From contig JAUQWW010000044.1 of assembly GCA_030834965.1 (NCBI GenBank), forward strand, positions 43,840-107,839: a DNA stretch of 64,000 bases. Reading direction: 5' to 3'. This DNA comes from Gallionellaceae bacterium. GTDB taxonomy: Bacteria; Pseudomonadota; Gammaproteobacteria; Burkholderiales; Gallionellaceae. This document shows positions 42,804 through 52,568 of the stretch, piece after piece (the first letter of the stretch is position 1; each line of letters starts with the position of its first letter). The notes beneath the pieces are model-generated. The model did not search any database and was not told the origin of the DNA. It saw only the letters and a program-made list of their open reading frames with translations. Position numbers and translations under genes: made by a program.

Positions 42804-43154
42804 ATGAACACCAGGATGTATCGCACAGTCAAAAACGCCATTACGGCGAACCACACATCCAGGGTGGATATTAACAAACGCGCAGTGCGCATCATGGCCG
42901 CAACGGCAATGATCGCGTTCGCGCTCATGCCGGAAATGGCAATCGCGCTACCGTGGGACTCGGCGGCCACGAGCATATTGGGAATTTTTACGAGCGGCCT
43001 GACACGCACAATTGCAATCATCGCGGTCATTGCCTGCGGTATATCAGCCGTGGCAGGCAAGTTATCCTGGGATTGGGGCATCAAGATTATCGTTGGTATC
43101 GTGCTGATTTTCGGCTCGACGTCCATTGTTGATTACGTTATCGCTGCGGCCTAG
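42804..43154 (+). CDS. virB2: VirB2/TrbC-type pilin
   Basis: A 116-residue major pilin precursor. A long basic leader (residues 1-50) ends in IAFALMPEMAIALPW, a probable signal peptidase site, followed by two hydrophobic helices (TSGLTRTIAIIAVIACGISA and KIIVGIVLIFGSTSIVDYVI) joined by a short polar loop with LSWDWG. This two-helix mature form of about 65-70 residues is typical for VirB2. It polymerises into the conjugative pilus. virB3 follows after two bases. Confidence 0.9.
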   Translation: MNTRMYRTVKNAITANHTSRVDINKRAVRIMAATAMIAFALMPEMAIALPWDSAATSILGIFTSGLTRTIAIIAVIACGISAVAGKLSWDWGIKIIVGIVLIFGSTSIVDYVIAAA

Positions 43155-43156
43155 TC

Positions 43157-43477
43157 ATGGATAACGGTGCGCAGGATGTTCATGTAGACATCCTGTTTGT
43201 TGGCTTGACGCGCCCTGCAACCATGTGGGGCATTCCATACACAGCTTTTGTCGTCGAATTCATGGCAACAACGCTGATCTTCCTGGCTGTGGGCAATCCG
43301 CTTTACTTGCTCCTGGCCGTGCCGATTCACGGGATTTTGTACCTGGTTAGCGCTCACGACCCAGGGGTGTTCAATTCGATTTTCATGTGGATGAAAACGA
43401 TAGGCCGTTGCCGGAATTCCCGGTTTTGGGGTGCGGCCAGCTTTTCGCCGCTTCCAACCAAAAAGTGGTCGAAGTGA
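43157..43477 (+). CDS. virB3: VirB3/TrbD-type inner-membrane protein
   Basis: A 106-residue protein with two adjoining hydrophobic segments (IPYTAFVVEFMATTLIFLAV and PLYLLLAVPIHGILYLV) after a short polar N-terminus containing GLTRPATMWG, the usual VirB3 start. It helps localise VirB4 at the inner-membrane complex. Between virB3 and virB4 lies a TTTCGCG/CGCGAAA hairpin. Confidence 0.88.
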   Translation: MDNGAQDVHVDILFVGLTRPATMWGIPYTAFVVEFMATTLIFLAVGNPLYLLLAVPIHGILYLVSAHDPGVFNSIFMWMKTIGRCRNSRFWGAASFSPLPTKKWSK

Positions 43478-43480
43478 CAC

Positions 43481-43496
43481 TTTCGCGTCCGCGAAA
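43481..43496. repeat. TTTCGCG(N2)CGCGAAA palindrome between virB3 and virB4
   Basis: Perfect 16-bp palindrome with TC centre, four bases after the virB3 stop and about 20 bases before the virB4 start. Same family as the palindromes in R4, after virB6 and inside virD4. Confidence 0.65.
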
Positions 43497-43515
43497 ATAA
43501 CCAAAAAAGGATTAT

Positions 43516-45963
43516 ATGGGTGTCGCTTTCAAATACGCCGATGCGCTCAAGAATGAAGAATCAACCGCCGCATTCATTCCGTATGCCAGCCACGTCACCA
43601 AGAACGTGGTCAAACTGGCGAATGGTGATTACATGCAAACCATTCGGATGCAGGGAGCGGCGCACGAAAGTGCGGACGTGCAAGACATTAACTCCTGGCA
43701 CGACCAGCTTAACGGCTTCATGCGAAACATCGCCTCGCCCAACTTGGCGGTGTGGTCGCATGTGGTCAGGCGGGAGTACGGCGAATATCCGGGTGGGGAT
43801 TTTCCCCCCGGTTTCTGCCGTGACTTCAATGAGAAGTACCGCAGACACATGGCGGGTGACAGGATGCTGGTCAATGAGCTGTACCTGACCATCGTTTACC
43901 GCCCGCAACCGATGAAAGTGGCGAAGCTGTTCGATCTATTCGGGAGCAAGGATCCGAAGGACTTGCAGCAACGCCAGCTCGACGAGCTGGAAGCGCTAGA
44001 CGAAGTAACGGGCGCTGCCTTGTCCGCCCTTGATCGGTATGAGCCGGGATTGCTCGGCTGCTATGAGCATAACGGCATCATGTTCTCGGAAGTTTTGGAA
44101 TTTCTCGCATTCCTTGTTGACGGTGAATGGAGGCGTTTCCCGCTTCCGCGCTCGGAGATCCGCGACGTGCTGGCCACATCGCGCCCGTTCTTCGGCAAGG
44201 GTGGCTTGATGTCACTCAAAGGCCCGACTCACACGCAATACGCGGGCATCCTGACGATTCAGGAATACCCGTCGATCACTTGCCCCGGCATCTTGAATGA
44301 CCTGCTTGGCATGTCGTTTGAGTTCGTGTTGTCTCAGTCTTTCACCTTTCTGTCAAAACCCGTGGCCGTGGGTCGGATGAAGCGCCAGCAAGCCCGCATG
44401 ATTAACGCGGGTGACGTGGCGGTTAGCCAGGTCGATGACATTGATGAAGCGCTTGATGATCTGACCTCGAACCGCTTTGTCATGGGCGCGCATAGCCTCG
44501 GTTTGGTGATTCGTGCCAACGATCAGAAGGCGCTGAATGACAACATCAGCGAAGCGGGCGCGGCGCTGTCCGATAGCGGCATGAAGTGGGCGCGTGAGGA
44601 AGCCGGGATTGCCGGGGCGTTCTGGGCGCAGTTGCCCGGCAATTTCGGGTACCGGGTTCGCGTGGGCGACATTACCAGCCGGAATTTCGCCGGGTTCAGC
44701 AGCTTTCACAATTACCCAATAGGCCGCATTCGGCATAACCAGTGGGGCGATGCCGTTACGATGTTCAAGACGACTTCGGGCGCACCGTACTACTTCAATT
44801 TCCACAAGGGGGAAGAAGGCGCGGACGCCAAGACGGCAGCCAGGCTCGACCCTAACCATAAAGACCTTGCCAATACGGTTGTGATTGGCAAGTCCGGCAC
44901 GGGTAAGACCGTGCTGGAAATGATGCTGTTGGCGCAAACGCAGAAGTTTAGCCAGCCAGATAATGGCAAGGTGCTGTCGTGCGTCCTGTTCGATAAGGAC
45001 TTGGGCGCATCGGTCGGCGTTCGCGCGATGGGTGGACGGTATTACCCAATCAAGAACGGTGTGCCTTCTGGTTTCAATCCGTTCCAGATGGAGCCGACAC
45101 CCAACAATCTCACGTTCCTGGAAAAACTTATCAAGCGGCTCGTCAAGCATGAGGGCCTGCCGATCACACCCAAGCAAGAGCGTGAAATCAGCGAAGCGGT
45201 CAAAGGGGTGATGGGCGCGGCCAAACCCAAGCGCCGTATCGGCTCGCTGCTGGAATTTCTCGACCCCACGGATGAAAACGGCTTGCACGCGCGCCTGGCC
45301 CGCTGGTGCCGGGGCGGTGCGCTTGGTTGGCTGTTCGATAACGCCGAAGACACCCTGCGCATGGACAATTGCACGATGGTCGGCTTTGACGTAACGGAGT
45401 TTCTGGACAACGACGAAACCCGCACCCCGACGATTATGTATCTGTTCCACCGGGTTGAAAGTTTGATCGACGGACGGCGCATTCCGATTTTCATGGACGA
45501 ATTCCCGCGTCTGCTGAAAGACGATGAGTTTCGAGATTTGTCGGAAAACAAACTCGTCACGATTCGGAAACAAGACGGCTTCCTCGTGATGTTCGCCCAA
45601 TCACCCAGGCAGGTAATCCAGTCGCCTATTGCCTACGCCATCATCAGCCAAACGGCGACAAAGATTTTTTTGCCCAATCCCGAAGCCGACTTTGACGATT
45701 ATGTTAACGGCTTCAAGCTGACACAACGCGAGTTTGAAATTGTGAAAGAACTTGGCGAGAAGTCGCGCCGGTTTCTGATTAAGCAAGGGCAAAATTCCGT
45801 TGTTGCTGAATTGAATCTTCGCGGGTTTGAAGATGAACTGGCCGTTCTCTCGGGTAACACAGCTACATCATTACTGGCCGAAAAACTCGTTGCGGAACTT
45901 GGCGAAGACCCGGCTGTTTGGTTGCCCGAATTTCATCGCATTCGCAAAGGGGTATTGGCATGA
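43516..45963 (+). CDS. virB4: VirB4/TrbE-type ATPase
   Basis: An 815-residue cytoplasmic ATPase that energises pilus assembly and substrate transfer. The N-terminal domain interacts with the membrane channel; the C-terminal RecA-like domain has Walker A VVIGKSGTGKTVLEMMLL near residue 458 and Walker B RIPIFMDEFPRLL near 658, then VTIRKQDGFLVMFAQSP. Length fits the family. Its stop overlaps the virB5 start (ATGA), and AAAAAAGGATTATATG is the start region. Confidence 0.96.
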   Translation: MGVAFKYADALKNEESTAAFIPYASHVTKNVVKLANGDYMQTIRMQGAAHESADVQDINSWHDQLNGFMRNIASPNLAVWSHVVRREYGEYPGGDFPPGFCRDFNEKYRRHMAGDRMLVNELYLTIVYRPQPMKVAKLFDLFGSKDPKDLQQRQLDELEALDEVTGAALSALDRYEPGLLGCYEHNGIMFSEVLEFLAFLVDGEWRRFPLPRSEIRDVLATSRPFFGKGGLMSLKGPTHTQYAGILTIQEYPSITCPGILNDLLGMSFEFVLSQSFTFLSKPVAVGRMKRQQARMINAGDVAVSQVDDIDEALDDLTSNRFVMGAHSLGLVIRANDQKALNDNISEAGAALSDSGMKWAREEAGIAGAFWAQLPGNFGYRVRVGDITSRNFAGFSSFHNYPIGRIRHNQWGDAVTMFKTTSGAPYYFNFHKGEEGADAKTAARLDPNHKDLANTVVIGKSGTGKTVLEMMLLAQTQKFSQPDNGKVLSCVLFDKDLGASVGVRAMGGRYYPIKNGVPSGFNPFQMEPTPNNLTFLEKLIKRLVKHEGLPITPKQEREISEAVKGVMGAAKPKRRIGSLLEFLDPTDENGLHARLARWCRGGALGWLFDNAEDTLRMDNCTMVGFDVTEFLDNDETRTPTIMYLFHRVESLIDGRRIPIFMDEFPRLLKDDEFRDLSENKLVTIRKQDGFLVMFAQSPRQVIQSPIAYAIISQTATKIFLPNPEADFDDYVNGFKLTQREFEIVKELGEKSRRFLIKQGQNSVVAELNLRGFEDELAVLSGNTATSLLAEKLVAELGEDPAVWLPEFHRIRKGVLA

Positions 45964-46637
45964 AGATTATTAAAAAACTGGTTGGCGCGTTCGCCGTAAT
46001 CATCGGTTTGAGCATGGGTAACGCGGCTCACGCCGGCATTCCGGTGATTGATGCTGCGAGTATTGCGCAACAGATTCAACAGATAGTGGCATGGGGCAAG
46101 CAATACACGCAAATGTATCAACAGTACCAGCAAATGCAGCAGCAGTATCAAAGCCTGAACGGTGCGCGCGGCATGGCAAGCCTGGTGAATAACCCGGCGC
46201 TGCGGCAATACCTGCCCGCCGACTATCAGACGATTCTGAAAAACGGCTACGGCAATTCGGCGTCAATTCGCGCGGCTTCCAAGGTATTTGGCGTGGAACA
46301 AACGACGTTGGGGGCGGGAACGAATTCCGCCAAGGCATTTGAAGCAAATGCCAATCAGGCGGCATTGAACCGCGCCACCTCTGAAGATGCCTACAAACAA
46401 GCCAGCAACCGATTTGCCGATATTCAAGTGCTGCTGGACAAGGTGAATAACGCACCAGACTCCAAAGACATTGCTGACTTGCAAGCCCGTATCCAGGCCG
46501 AACAGGTGATGATGCAGAACGAAAGCACCAAACTCGCAATGCTGTCGCAACTAGCACAAGCTCAGAGAGATTTGCAAATGCAGGCAGCAGCCGAACGCCG
46601 CATGAAGTCAACGCGCGGCACGATGCCAGACTGGTAA
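45960..46637 (+). CDS. virB5: VirB5-type minor pilin subunit
   Basis: A 225-residue exported protein. Signal peptide (KKLVGAFAVIIGLSMGNAAHA) then a long helical body with Gln-rich heptads (QQIQQIVAWGKQYTQMYQQY) and a conserved C-terminal helix ending RMKSTRGTMPDW. VirB5 sits at the pilus tip and helps contact recipient cells. I start at the ATG at 45960 that overlaps the virB4 stop; the frame is open upstream inside virB4. The final MPDW resembles the MPKW end of the next gene, which is curious. Confidence 0.9.
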   Translation: MKIIKKLVGAFAVIIGLSMGNAAHAGIPVIDAASIAQQIQQIVAWGKQYTQMYQQYQQMQQQYQSLNGARGMASLVNNPALRQYLPADYQTILKNGYGNSASIRAASKVFGVEQTTLGAGTNSAKAFEANANQAALNRATSEDAYKQASNRFADIQVLLDKVNNAPDSKDIADLQARIQAEQVMMQNESTKLAMLSQLAQAQRDLQMQAAAERRMKSTRGTMPDW

Positions 46638-46686
46638 AAACGGCCAACCCCGCAAGGGACTGACCTCACGAACAAAGGAAATTAAA

Positions 46687-46926
46687 ATGAAAATGAAATT
46701 GCATTTATTGATTGCCGTTATTCCGGCGCTTTTGCTTGCGGCCTGCGGTGACGACGGGGTGCCTAAGGTGGAAGACCCGCATAACATCGTTGTGGATGGT
46801 CAGAAGATGACGCAAACGGACTTTATAAAAAAGTATTGCTCGGGCAAGGCCAACAACGAAACCTGCATGAGGGTGCTACAAGCCAAGCAGCAAGATTCGA
46901 CACGTGGCGTCATGCCAAAATGGTAA
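46687..46926 (+). CDS. small lipoprotein, possible entry-exclusion or VirB7-like protein
   Basis: A 79-residue precursor with a lipobox (IPALLLAACGDD), so the mature protein is lipid-anchored. The mature part contains two cysteines (KYCSGKANNETCMRVLQ), likely a disulfide, and ends with DSTRGVMPKW. Position between virB5 and virB6 matches the small entry-exclusion lipoproteins (EexN/TrbK type) of plasmid T4SS, which block transfer into cells that already carry the element. A VirB7-like structural role is the alternative. It shares its C-terminal RGxMPxW motif with VirB5. Confidence 0.75.
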   Translation: MKMKLHLLIAVIPALLLAACGDDGVPKVEDPHNIVVDGQKMTQTDFIKKYCSGKANNETCMRVLQAKQQDSTRGVMPKW

Positions 46927-46938
46927 GCGGGTGTTGAT

Positions 46939-47988
46939 ATGGCGAGTAGTTTTGATTTTTACGAAAAGCTGTTCACCAAGCTAAGTGCAGGGCTATTAAC
47001 CTACTGGCAGCAAGTAGCCGCCGATATCGCAGGAGCTATTACGCCCGTTGCTACAACGTTACTCACGATCTATGTGATGTTGTGGGGCTGGTCGATGATG
47101 CGCGGGGTCATATCGGAGCCGGTAACGGACGGGGCAGGGCGGATTATTCGGCTCGCTGTTGTGATCGGAATCGCGCTAAATGTTGGACGATACAACACGT
47201 ATTTAGCCGACATGCTTTGGAACTCGCCGGATGCGTTGGCGGGAGTCGTGGCTTCCGGTTATTCCAATAGCAACACCAGCATGCAGTTTCTCGACAATCT
47301 CATGGGCCAGTTCTATGACATGGGGCAAGCCTACAACGACAAAGCCAATGCTGATTCTGGCGTAACCGGCATTCCAGATTTAAGCCTTTGGTGTACCGGG
47401 CTTGCTATTTGGGTCTCCGGGATTCTGGTAACAGGCTATGCCGCGTTCCTGTTGGCCTTGTCGAAGATAGCAATTGCTATCCTCCTGGGCGTCGGGCCGC
47501 TGTTCATTCTGATGACAATCTTTGAACCGACAAAACGATTTTTCGATTCGTGGGTGGGCCAAGCCTTGAATTATGTGTTTCTTGTCTTGCTAACTGCAGC
47601 CGCTATCAAGCTGGTTATGACAATTATCCAGACTTATCTTGGCGCCCCCGCTGTCATCGCCGCTTTGGCTGACCCGTCAATTAATCAAGCCTTGCCCGCC
47701 ATTGTGTTCGGCATCATAGGTGTGCTGGTGATGATGCAATTGCCCTCGATGGCCTCAGCCCTTGGCGGCGGTGTAGCGATTGGAACACTAGGTGCTGTAG
47801 GTTGGGCGTATGGCAAGACCAAAGGCGGCGTGACGGCCATGCGGCCTACAAACCTGCGCCGTTCGTTCAACAAGGCCAAATCTGATGTAAGAATTGCTGG
47901 CAACGCCGCAAAGGTTGTTGGTGGTGCACCAATGGCCGTTTATCGCAAAGTTACGGGTAGCAATAAGAACCGGGTAGCCAAAGGGTAA
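46939..47988 (+). CDS. virB6: VirB6/TrbL-type polytopic membrane protein
   Basis: A 349-residue inner-membrane channel component with at least six hydrophobic segments, including ITPVATTLLTIYVMLWGWSM, GILVTGYAAFLLALSKIAIA and VFLVLLTAAAIKLVMTI, and the conserved tryptophan-rich loop near WSMMRG. The C-terminal 60 residues are basic and cytoplasmic (RPTNLRRSFNKAKSDVR). It forms part of the DNA path across the inner membrane. A rho-independent terminator follows, closing the first transfer unit. Confidence 0.92.
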   Translation: MASSFDFYEKLFTKLSAGLLTYWQQVAADIAGAITPVATTLLTIYVMLWGWSMMRGVISEPVTDGAGRIIRLAVVIGIALNVGRYNTYLADMLWNSPDALAGVVASGYSNSNTSMQFLDNLMGQFYDMGQAYNDKANADSGVTGIPDLSLWCTGLAIWVSGILVTGYAAFLLALSKIAIAILLGVGPLFILMTIFEPTKRFFDSWVGQALNYVFLVLLTAAAIKLVMTIIQTYLGAPAVIAALADPSINQALPAIVFGIIGVLVMMQLPSMASALGGGVAIGTLGAVGWAYGKTKGGVTAMRPTNLRRSFNKAKSDVRIAGNAAKVVGGAPMAVYRKVTGSNKNRVAKG

Positions 47989-47999
47989 GCTGGAAAACA

Positions 48000-48037
48000 G
48001 GGCGGTTTTTTCGCGGACGCGAAAGCCGCTCTTTTTT
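48000..48037 (+). terminator. terminator after virB6, with a TTTTCGCG-type palindrome inside
   Basis: Outer stem GCGG/CCGC encloses TTTTCGCG-GA-CGCGAAA (48008-48024) and is followed by CTTTTTTG. It divides the transfer locus into two transcription units; the second likely starts from the AT-rich DNA at 48050-48110. The inner palindrome belongs to the dispersed family described for R4, so this site may be both terminator and operator. Confidence 0.8.
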
Positions 48038-48127
48038 GTTCGCCCAAAATCGCATAATACAATAGTTCGCTATATCAATATATGATGTTTTGCTGCTGTG
48101 ACTTGACCATTTCAAGAAGGAGTTTTA

Positions 48128-48583
48128 ATGCGTAATACCATCGGAGTCCTGACAGTCTGCCTTTTGGCCGGGTGCGCAGGTTCCCCGCCAAAACCGCCTG
48201 GCGTCAAAGGCGAATATCGGCCTATCAACAAAGTTGAACTCCAGGACTCAGCCACTAACCAGCCAGTTATCCCAGCTATCTTCAACTTCAAATATGAAGG
48301 CGACATTGTGGGTTCTCTTGACGCTCTGCGGGCGATTCAACCGCAACTGAACGTCACACCCCCAGTCGGCAAGATTTCGCCTCTGCCGGTACGGGTCAAT
48401 CTGCGGGGAGCCACGCTCGAAAACGCCTTGCGCGCCATTGGCGAGCGGGGCGGGAACGTTGCAGAAGTGGTTTGGAATACCACGCGCAGCCAAGTTGGCG
48501 GCAACCAGGTCTTCATCCGGTTCCGCGCACCCTATCAACAGCTCGGCGATGCTACCGCTATGCCCTCGGCTGGCAAGAATTAA
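48128..48583 (+). CDS. DotD/TraH-like T4SS lipoprotein (VirB7 position)
   Basis: A 151-residue precursor with a lipobox (TVCLLAGCAGSP) and a Pro-rich start. The rest resembles the secretin-N0-like fold of DotD/TraH lipoproteins: GSLDALRAIQPQLNVTPPVG, LPVRVNLRGATLENALRAIG and GNVAEVVWNTTRSQVGGNQV. Such lipoproteins help build the outer-membrane core complex. It stands in the virB7 position before virB8. GAAGGAGTTTTA precedes the ATG. Confidence 0.75.
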   Translation: MRNTIGVLTVCLLAGCAGSPPKPPGVKGEYRPINKVELQDSATNQPVIPAIFNFKYEGDIVGSLDALRAIQPQLNVTPPVGKISPLPVRVNLRGATLENALRAIGERGGNVAEVVWNTTRSQVGGNQVFIRFRAPYQQLGDATAMPSAGKN

Positions 48584-48595
48584 CAGGGGAATTAT

Positions 48596-49393
48596 ATGAA
48601 CAACAAAGTCGATCAAAAGGATTTCGAGAACTACCTGAAGGAGGCCCGCTCATGGGAAACCGACAAGGTTAAAGAAATTATGAAATCTAATAAGATTGCC
48701 TGGCGGGTAGCTACGGCCTCCGGTGCAGTGGCTTTCGCGTCGGTGCTGGCCGTTGCCGCGCTAACCCCGCTCAAGCACGTTGAGCCGTTCGTTATCCGCG
48801 TGGATAACTCCACTGGCATTGTTGATGTGGTCAAGTCCATGCAGGACGGCAAAACCAACTATGAAGAGGCCGTGAACAAGTATTTCACGCAATGGTATGT
48901 CCGTTACCGTGAAGGCTACTCACAGGAATTGGCGGAAGATTATTACGTCAATGTCGGCACAATGTCTGTCGGTCTGGAACAGCAAAAGTATTACGAGTGG
49001 TTCAACCCGAAAAACCCGCTGTCGCCTCTGAACGTCTATGGCCCTTACGCGAAGGTCAAGATTGGCATTAAGGGGGCGTCCTTCATCAAGCCAAATGTCG
49101 TCCTGATTCGCTACATCAAGAAAATTGAGCGCGGGCTGGATAAGCCACAAGTCACGCATTGGGCGGCAACAATCACGTTCAAGTATTCCGGCGCTCCCAT
49201 GTCGGAGAAAGACCGGGCTATCAACCCGCTCGGTTTCCAGGTGGTCGAGTATCGCAATGACCCCGACGCGCTGCCCACTGATGCAACCGCACCGGCCAAG
49301 ACAGACGATGCGCTCACATCCGCGCCGGCCGGCGTGACGGTATTCCCCGGCCAGGCCGCGCCTGCGCCGGTCACGTCTACAGCTCAACAGTAA
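48596..49393 (+). CDS. virB8: VirB8-type inner-membrane assembly protein
   Basis: A 265-residue bitopic protein: cytoplasmic N-terminus, one membrane helix (VATASGAVAFASVLAVAALT) and a periplasmic NTF2-like domain containing HVEPFVIRVDNSTGIVDVV, YVRYREGYSQELAEDYYVNV and HWAATITFKYSG. It nucleates assembly of the T4SS core. The final 30 residues are Ala/Pro-rich. virB9 follows after nine bases. Confidence 0.94.
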   Translation: MNNKVDQKDFENYLKEARSWETDKVKEIMKSNKIAWRVATASGAVAFASVLAVAALTPLKHVEPFVIRVDNSTGIVDVVKSMQDGKTNYEEAVNKYFTQWYVRYREGYSQELAEDYYVNVGTMSVGLEQQKYYEWFNPKNPLSPLNVYGPYAKVKIGIKGASFIKPNVVLIRYIKKIERGLDKPQVTHWAATITFKYSGAPMSEKDRAINPLGFQVVEYRNDPDALPTDATAPAKTDDALTSAPAGVTVFPGQAAPAPVTSTAQQ

Positions 49394-49402
49394 GGGACAA
49401 CC

Positions 49403-50218
49403 ATGAAACGAATTTTCTTGATCGTGCTACTTGTGCCGACCCTGGCGCTGGCCGAACTGACGCCCCACAAAGGGGAATATGACCCGCGTGTTCGTGTCGT
49501 GGATTACAACCCCCTGAACGTGGTGAAGCTCTCCACGTTCTACGGCGTTTCCACGCATGTCCAGTTTGCGGACGGTGAAACCATCAGGGATGTGGCGGTC
49601 GGTGATGATCAGGCCTGGAATGTGGCTCCACGCGGAAATCATCTGTTCATCAAGCCGAAAACCACGAAAGCGGATACCAATGTGACGGTGATAACGGACA
49701 AGCGAACCTATCAGTTCGCGCTGGTTGTGCATCCGCGCCACTTGAATGATTCAAAAGCCTGGGCTGACCCGAATCTGATTTTCTCGCTGACGTTCCGCTA
49801 CCCCGATGAAGAAGCGGCCAGGCTCGCGACGAAAATCCGCCGGGGAGAAATCAAGTCCAAGCTGTCGGACGCGAACAAGGAAGGTCAGAACTTCGATTAC
49901 TGGGTGGCCGGTTCCGAAGAAATCAGCCCCACGGCTGCGCGTGACGATGGCCGTTTTATCTATCTGACATTCAGCAACAACCGCGATATGCCCGCCGTGT
50001 ATTCGGTGGATGCGGAAGACAATGAAGCGTTGATTAACACCAACGTCATTGACGGCAACACCATCGTGGTTCAACGATTGGTAAGCCGCCTGATTCTCCG
50101 AAAGGGCAATGCTGTCGCGTCCGTGGTGAACAAGTCGTTCGATCTGAACGGCGGCTCGGACAACACAACCGGCACGGTCGCTGCGAATGTGGAACGGGTC
50201 ATTAAGGGAGCGCAATGA
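49403..50218 (+). CDS. virB9: VirB9-type outer-membrane core protein
   Basis: A 271-residue exported protein. Signal peptide ([15 protein letters not shown]), then the VirB9/CagX fold with [39 protein letters not shown] and the C-terminal [20 protein letters not shown]. It forms the outer ring of the core complex with VirB7 and VirB10. It overlaps the virB10 start by four bases. Confidence 0.95.
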   Translation: MKRIFLIVLLVPTLALAELTPHKGEYDPRVRVVDYNPLNVVKLSTFYGVSTHVQFADGETIRDVAVGDDQAWNVAPRGNHLFIKPKTTKADTNVTVITDKRTYQFALVVHPRHLNDSKAWADPNLIFSLTFRYPDEEAARLATKIRRGEIKSKLSDANKEGQNFDYWVAGSEEISPTAARDDGRFIYLTFSNNRDMPAVYSVDAEDNEALINTNVIDGNTIVVQRLVSRLILRKGNAVASVVNKSFDLNGGSDNTTGTVAANVERVIKGAQ

Positions 50219-51534
50219 TGAGCTTTTTGGACAAGCTAAAAGGAAGCAAAGGCAAACAGGTTGAACCTGTCAGCACGGACGGTATGCCGAACATGGAAAC
50301 CGAACCCATGTTGCTGGCCGATGCCGCGAAACGGGTCAAGGCACAAGAGAAGGTTTTTCGCGGGCGGGAAAATGCCGCAATCGCTGCCGCCGAAAACGAG
50401 GGTTTGCCTTCGGTGAATCGGCGCAAGGGCAATAACAAAATGGTTACTGTCCTGGGCTTCATTTTCATTCTCTGCGCGGCGGCTGCACTGATTGTTACCG
50501 TCAATGGCGACAAGACGCCGAAGAAGAAAAAGAATCCTCAAGAGCAACAGATTGCCAACAATCTGCCGCCACTGGCCGTGCCTGCTGTGCCGCTTCCGAT
50601 TGCCTTTGCCTCGGCTGCTCCGGCACAACCGCAAGGCGTGCAAGTGCCGCCTATCAAGCCCGGTACGCCACACGCGCAACCGATTCCATTGCAGGGCAGC
50701 AAACAGCCTGTCATGGGCGCAAACGGCAAGCCTGTACTGGATTGGACAGACCGGAAGATGGGCGGCACGTTGTTGGTGGCCACGCAAAATAATGGCGGTG
50801 CATCCACGCTGAATAGTGGTGCGCCCTCGGTGGTCGTGGAAAACGATGGAAGCCAGCCCACGGCATTCCCCGGCGCGGGTGGTCGCTCTGGCGGGGCAAA
50901 CAATGAAATCGCTGCCCGGCTCGAGCCTACGATTCTCAAAGGAGTTTCGGCCTCGATGCTGCCTGACCGGAATTTTCTCATAACCAAAGGCACGTCGCTG
51001 GATTGCGCCCTTGAAACGGCGCTGGATAGCACAGTGCCTGGCCTGACTTCCTGCCGCCTTACCCGTGATGTGTATTCGGACAACGGGCAAGTGCTGCTGC
51101 TTGATCGTGGCTCGCAACTGGTGGGTGAGTACCAGGGCGGCTTGAAGCAAGGCCAGGTGCGGCTTTTCGTGCTCTGGACGCGCGCCAAAACACCAAACGG
51201 TGTAATTGTGTCGCTGAATTCTCCGGGTACGGATGCGCTTGGCCGCTCGGGTCTTGAAGGGTGGGTTGATAACCACTTTATAGAACGCTTCGGCGCGGCA
51301 ATACTGATGAGTTTCATCAAGGATACCGTGACGGCGCTGGTTAATAATAGCGGCGGAACCACAAACATCTATGGCAGCACGGCCAACGGCGGTGAAAAGG
51401 TCGTTGAAAAAATCCTCGAATCGACGGTTAGCATTCCCCCGACAATCATCAAGAACCAGGGCGATCACATCCAGGTCATGGTTGCCCGTGATCTAGATTT
51501 CTCCGGCGTTTATGGATTGCAGGTGAAGAGATGA
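50215..51534 (+). CDS. virB10: VirB10-type core complex protein
   Basis: A 439-residue protein spanning both membranes. A cytoplasmic segment is followed by one helix ([20 protein letters not shown]), a long Pro-rich periplasmic region ([15 protein letters not shown]) and the TrbI/VirB10 beta-barrel domain with [40 protein letters not shown] and the antenna/closing part [18 protein letters not shown]. It transmits energy from the inner-membrane ATPases to the channel. It overlaps virB11 by four bases. Confidence 0.95.
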   Translation: MMSFLDKLKGSKGKQVEPVSTDGMPNMETEPMLLADAAKRVKAQEKVFRGRENAAIAAAENEGLPSVNRRKGNNKMVTVLGFIFILCAAAALIVTVNGDKTPKKKKNPQEQQIANNLPPLAVPAVPLPIAFASAAPAQPQGVQVPPIKPGTPHAQPIPLQGSKQPVMGANGKPVLDWTDRKMGGTLLVATQNNGGASTLNSGAPSVVVENDGSQPTAFPGAGGRSGGANNEIAARLEPTILKGVSASMLPDRNFLITKGTSLDCALETALDSTVPGLTSCRLTRDVYSDNGQVLLLDRGSQLVGEYQGGLKQGQVRLFVLWTRAKTPNGVIVSLNSPGTDALGRSGLEGWVDNHFIERFGAAILMSFIKDTVTALVNNSGGTTNIYGSTANGGEKVVEKILESTVSIPPTIIKNQGDHIQVMVARDLDFSGVYGLQVKR

Positions 51535-52568
51535 ACCCTGCCGTGACTGCCCTTAAACAACATGAAGATGATGGGCAGTCATCGGAAATGCTCGCGGAGT
51601 ATTTGGGCCCTCTGCGGGTGTTCCTCGATGACGAAAGCCTGACTGAAATCTGTATAAACCGTCCGCGCGAAGTCTGGACGGAAGGCCGGGAAGGGTGGAA
51701 GCGCCACGAAGTACCGGAATTGAGTTTTTACCATTGCCGCCAGTTGGCAACACTGACTGCCAGCTTTAACGGCAAGGCCATTTCTGCCGACAAGCCGGTT
51801 CTGTCTGCCACGTTGCCTGACGGTGAGAGGGTGCAGATCATTATTCCCCCGGCCTGCGAACCGCACACGGTTTCAATCACCATCCGCATACCGTCAATGA
51901 TAGACAAGACGCTTGAGGAACTGGATGCAGAAGGCGCGTTCGAGGAAGTCGATGATGTAAGCGATGATCTACTGCCATTCGAGCATGAACTTTTGATGTT
52001 CAAGAACGAAAAACGCATCAAGGAATTTCTTGACCTGGCGGTTCGCAAACATCGGAACATTCTGATTGTGGGCAAGACCGGCTCGGGCAAAACCACGATC
52101 ACGAAAAGCCTGATTCGCAGCATCCCCCCAGAAGAACGGCTTATCACAATTGAAGACGTGCATGAACTGTTCTTGAACCAGCACGAAAACAAAGTGCATC
52201 TGTACTACGCGCGGGAAGATGAAGGCGGCGCGAAGGTCACACCGAAGCAAGCCTTGGCCTCTTGCCTGCGGATGAAGCCTGACCGCATTTTGCTTGCCGA
52301 ATTGCGGGGCGATGAAGCATGGGAATTCATCAAGTCGGTCAATACCGGGCATCCGGGCTCAATCTCCACAATGCACGCGAACGGTGCTTTTGAAGCGTTC
52401 GAGCAATTGACTGCCTTGATCAAAGACAGTCGCACCGGGGCGCACCTCGATACCAATTACATCAAGCACCGTATTTTTACCACGCTGGATGTGATCCTGT
52501 TCTATCACCAGCGCAAGCTGCGAGAAATCTACTATGACCCTGAATTTAAGCGAAAACAGTTGGGCTAA
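51531..52568 (+). CDS. virB11: VirB11-type secretion ATPase
   Basis: A 345-residue hexameric ATPase. N-terminal domain with [21 protein letters not shown]-terminal domain with Walker [20 protein letters not shown] near residue 178, Asp box [12 protein letters not shown], Walker B-type [15 protein letters not shown] and the His box [13 protein letters not shown]. It switches the system between pilus assembly and DNA transfer. Its 3' end overlaps the virD4 gene by 35 bases. Confidence 0.95.
   Translation: MNPAVTALKQHEDDGQSSEMLAEYLGPLRVFLDDESLTEICINRPREVWTEGREGWKRHEVPELSFYHCRQLATLTASFNGKAISADKPVLSATLPDGERVQIIIPPACEPHTVSITIRIPSMIDKTLEELDAEGAFEEVDDVSDDLLPFEHELLMFKNEKRIKEFLDLAVRKHRNILIVGKTGSGKTTITKSLIRSIPPEERLITIEDVHELFLNQHENKVHLYYAREDEGGAKVTPKQALASCLRMKPDRILLAELRGDEAWEFIKSVNTGHPGSISTMHANGAFEAFEQLTALIKDSRTGAHLDTNYIKHRIFTTLDVILFYHQRKLREIYYDPEFKRKQLG

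Noticed and set aside
44353..45600. 415-codon open frame on the minus strand
   Set aside because: Antisense to virB4, rich in His/Arg/Gln in a way typical of reverse-frame translation.
50236..51468. 410-codon open frame on the minus strand
   Set aside because: It lies antisense to virB10 and has no start signals or domain pattern; high GC third positions of virB10 explain it.
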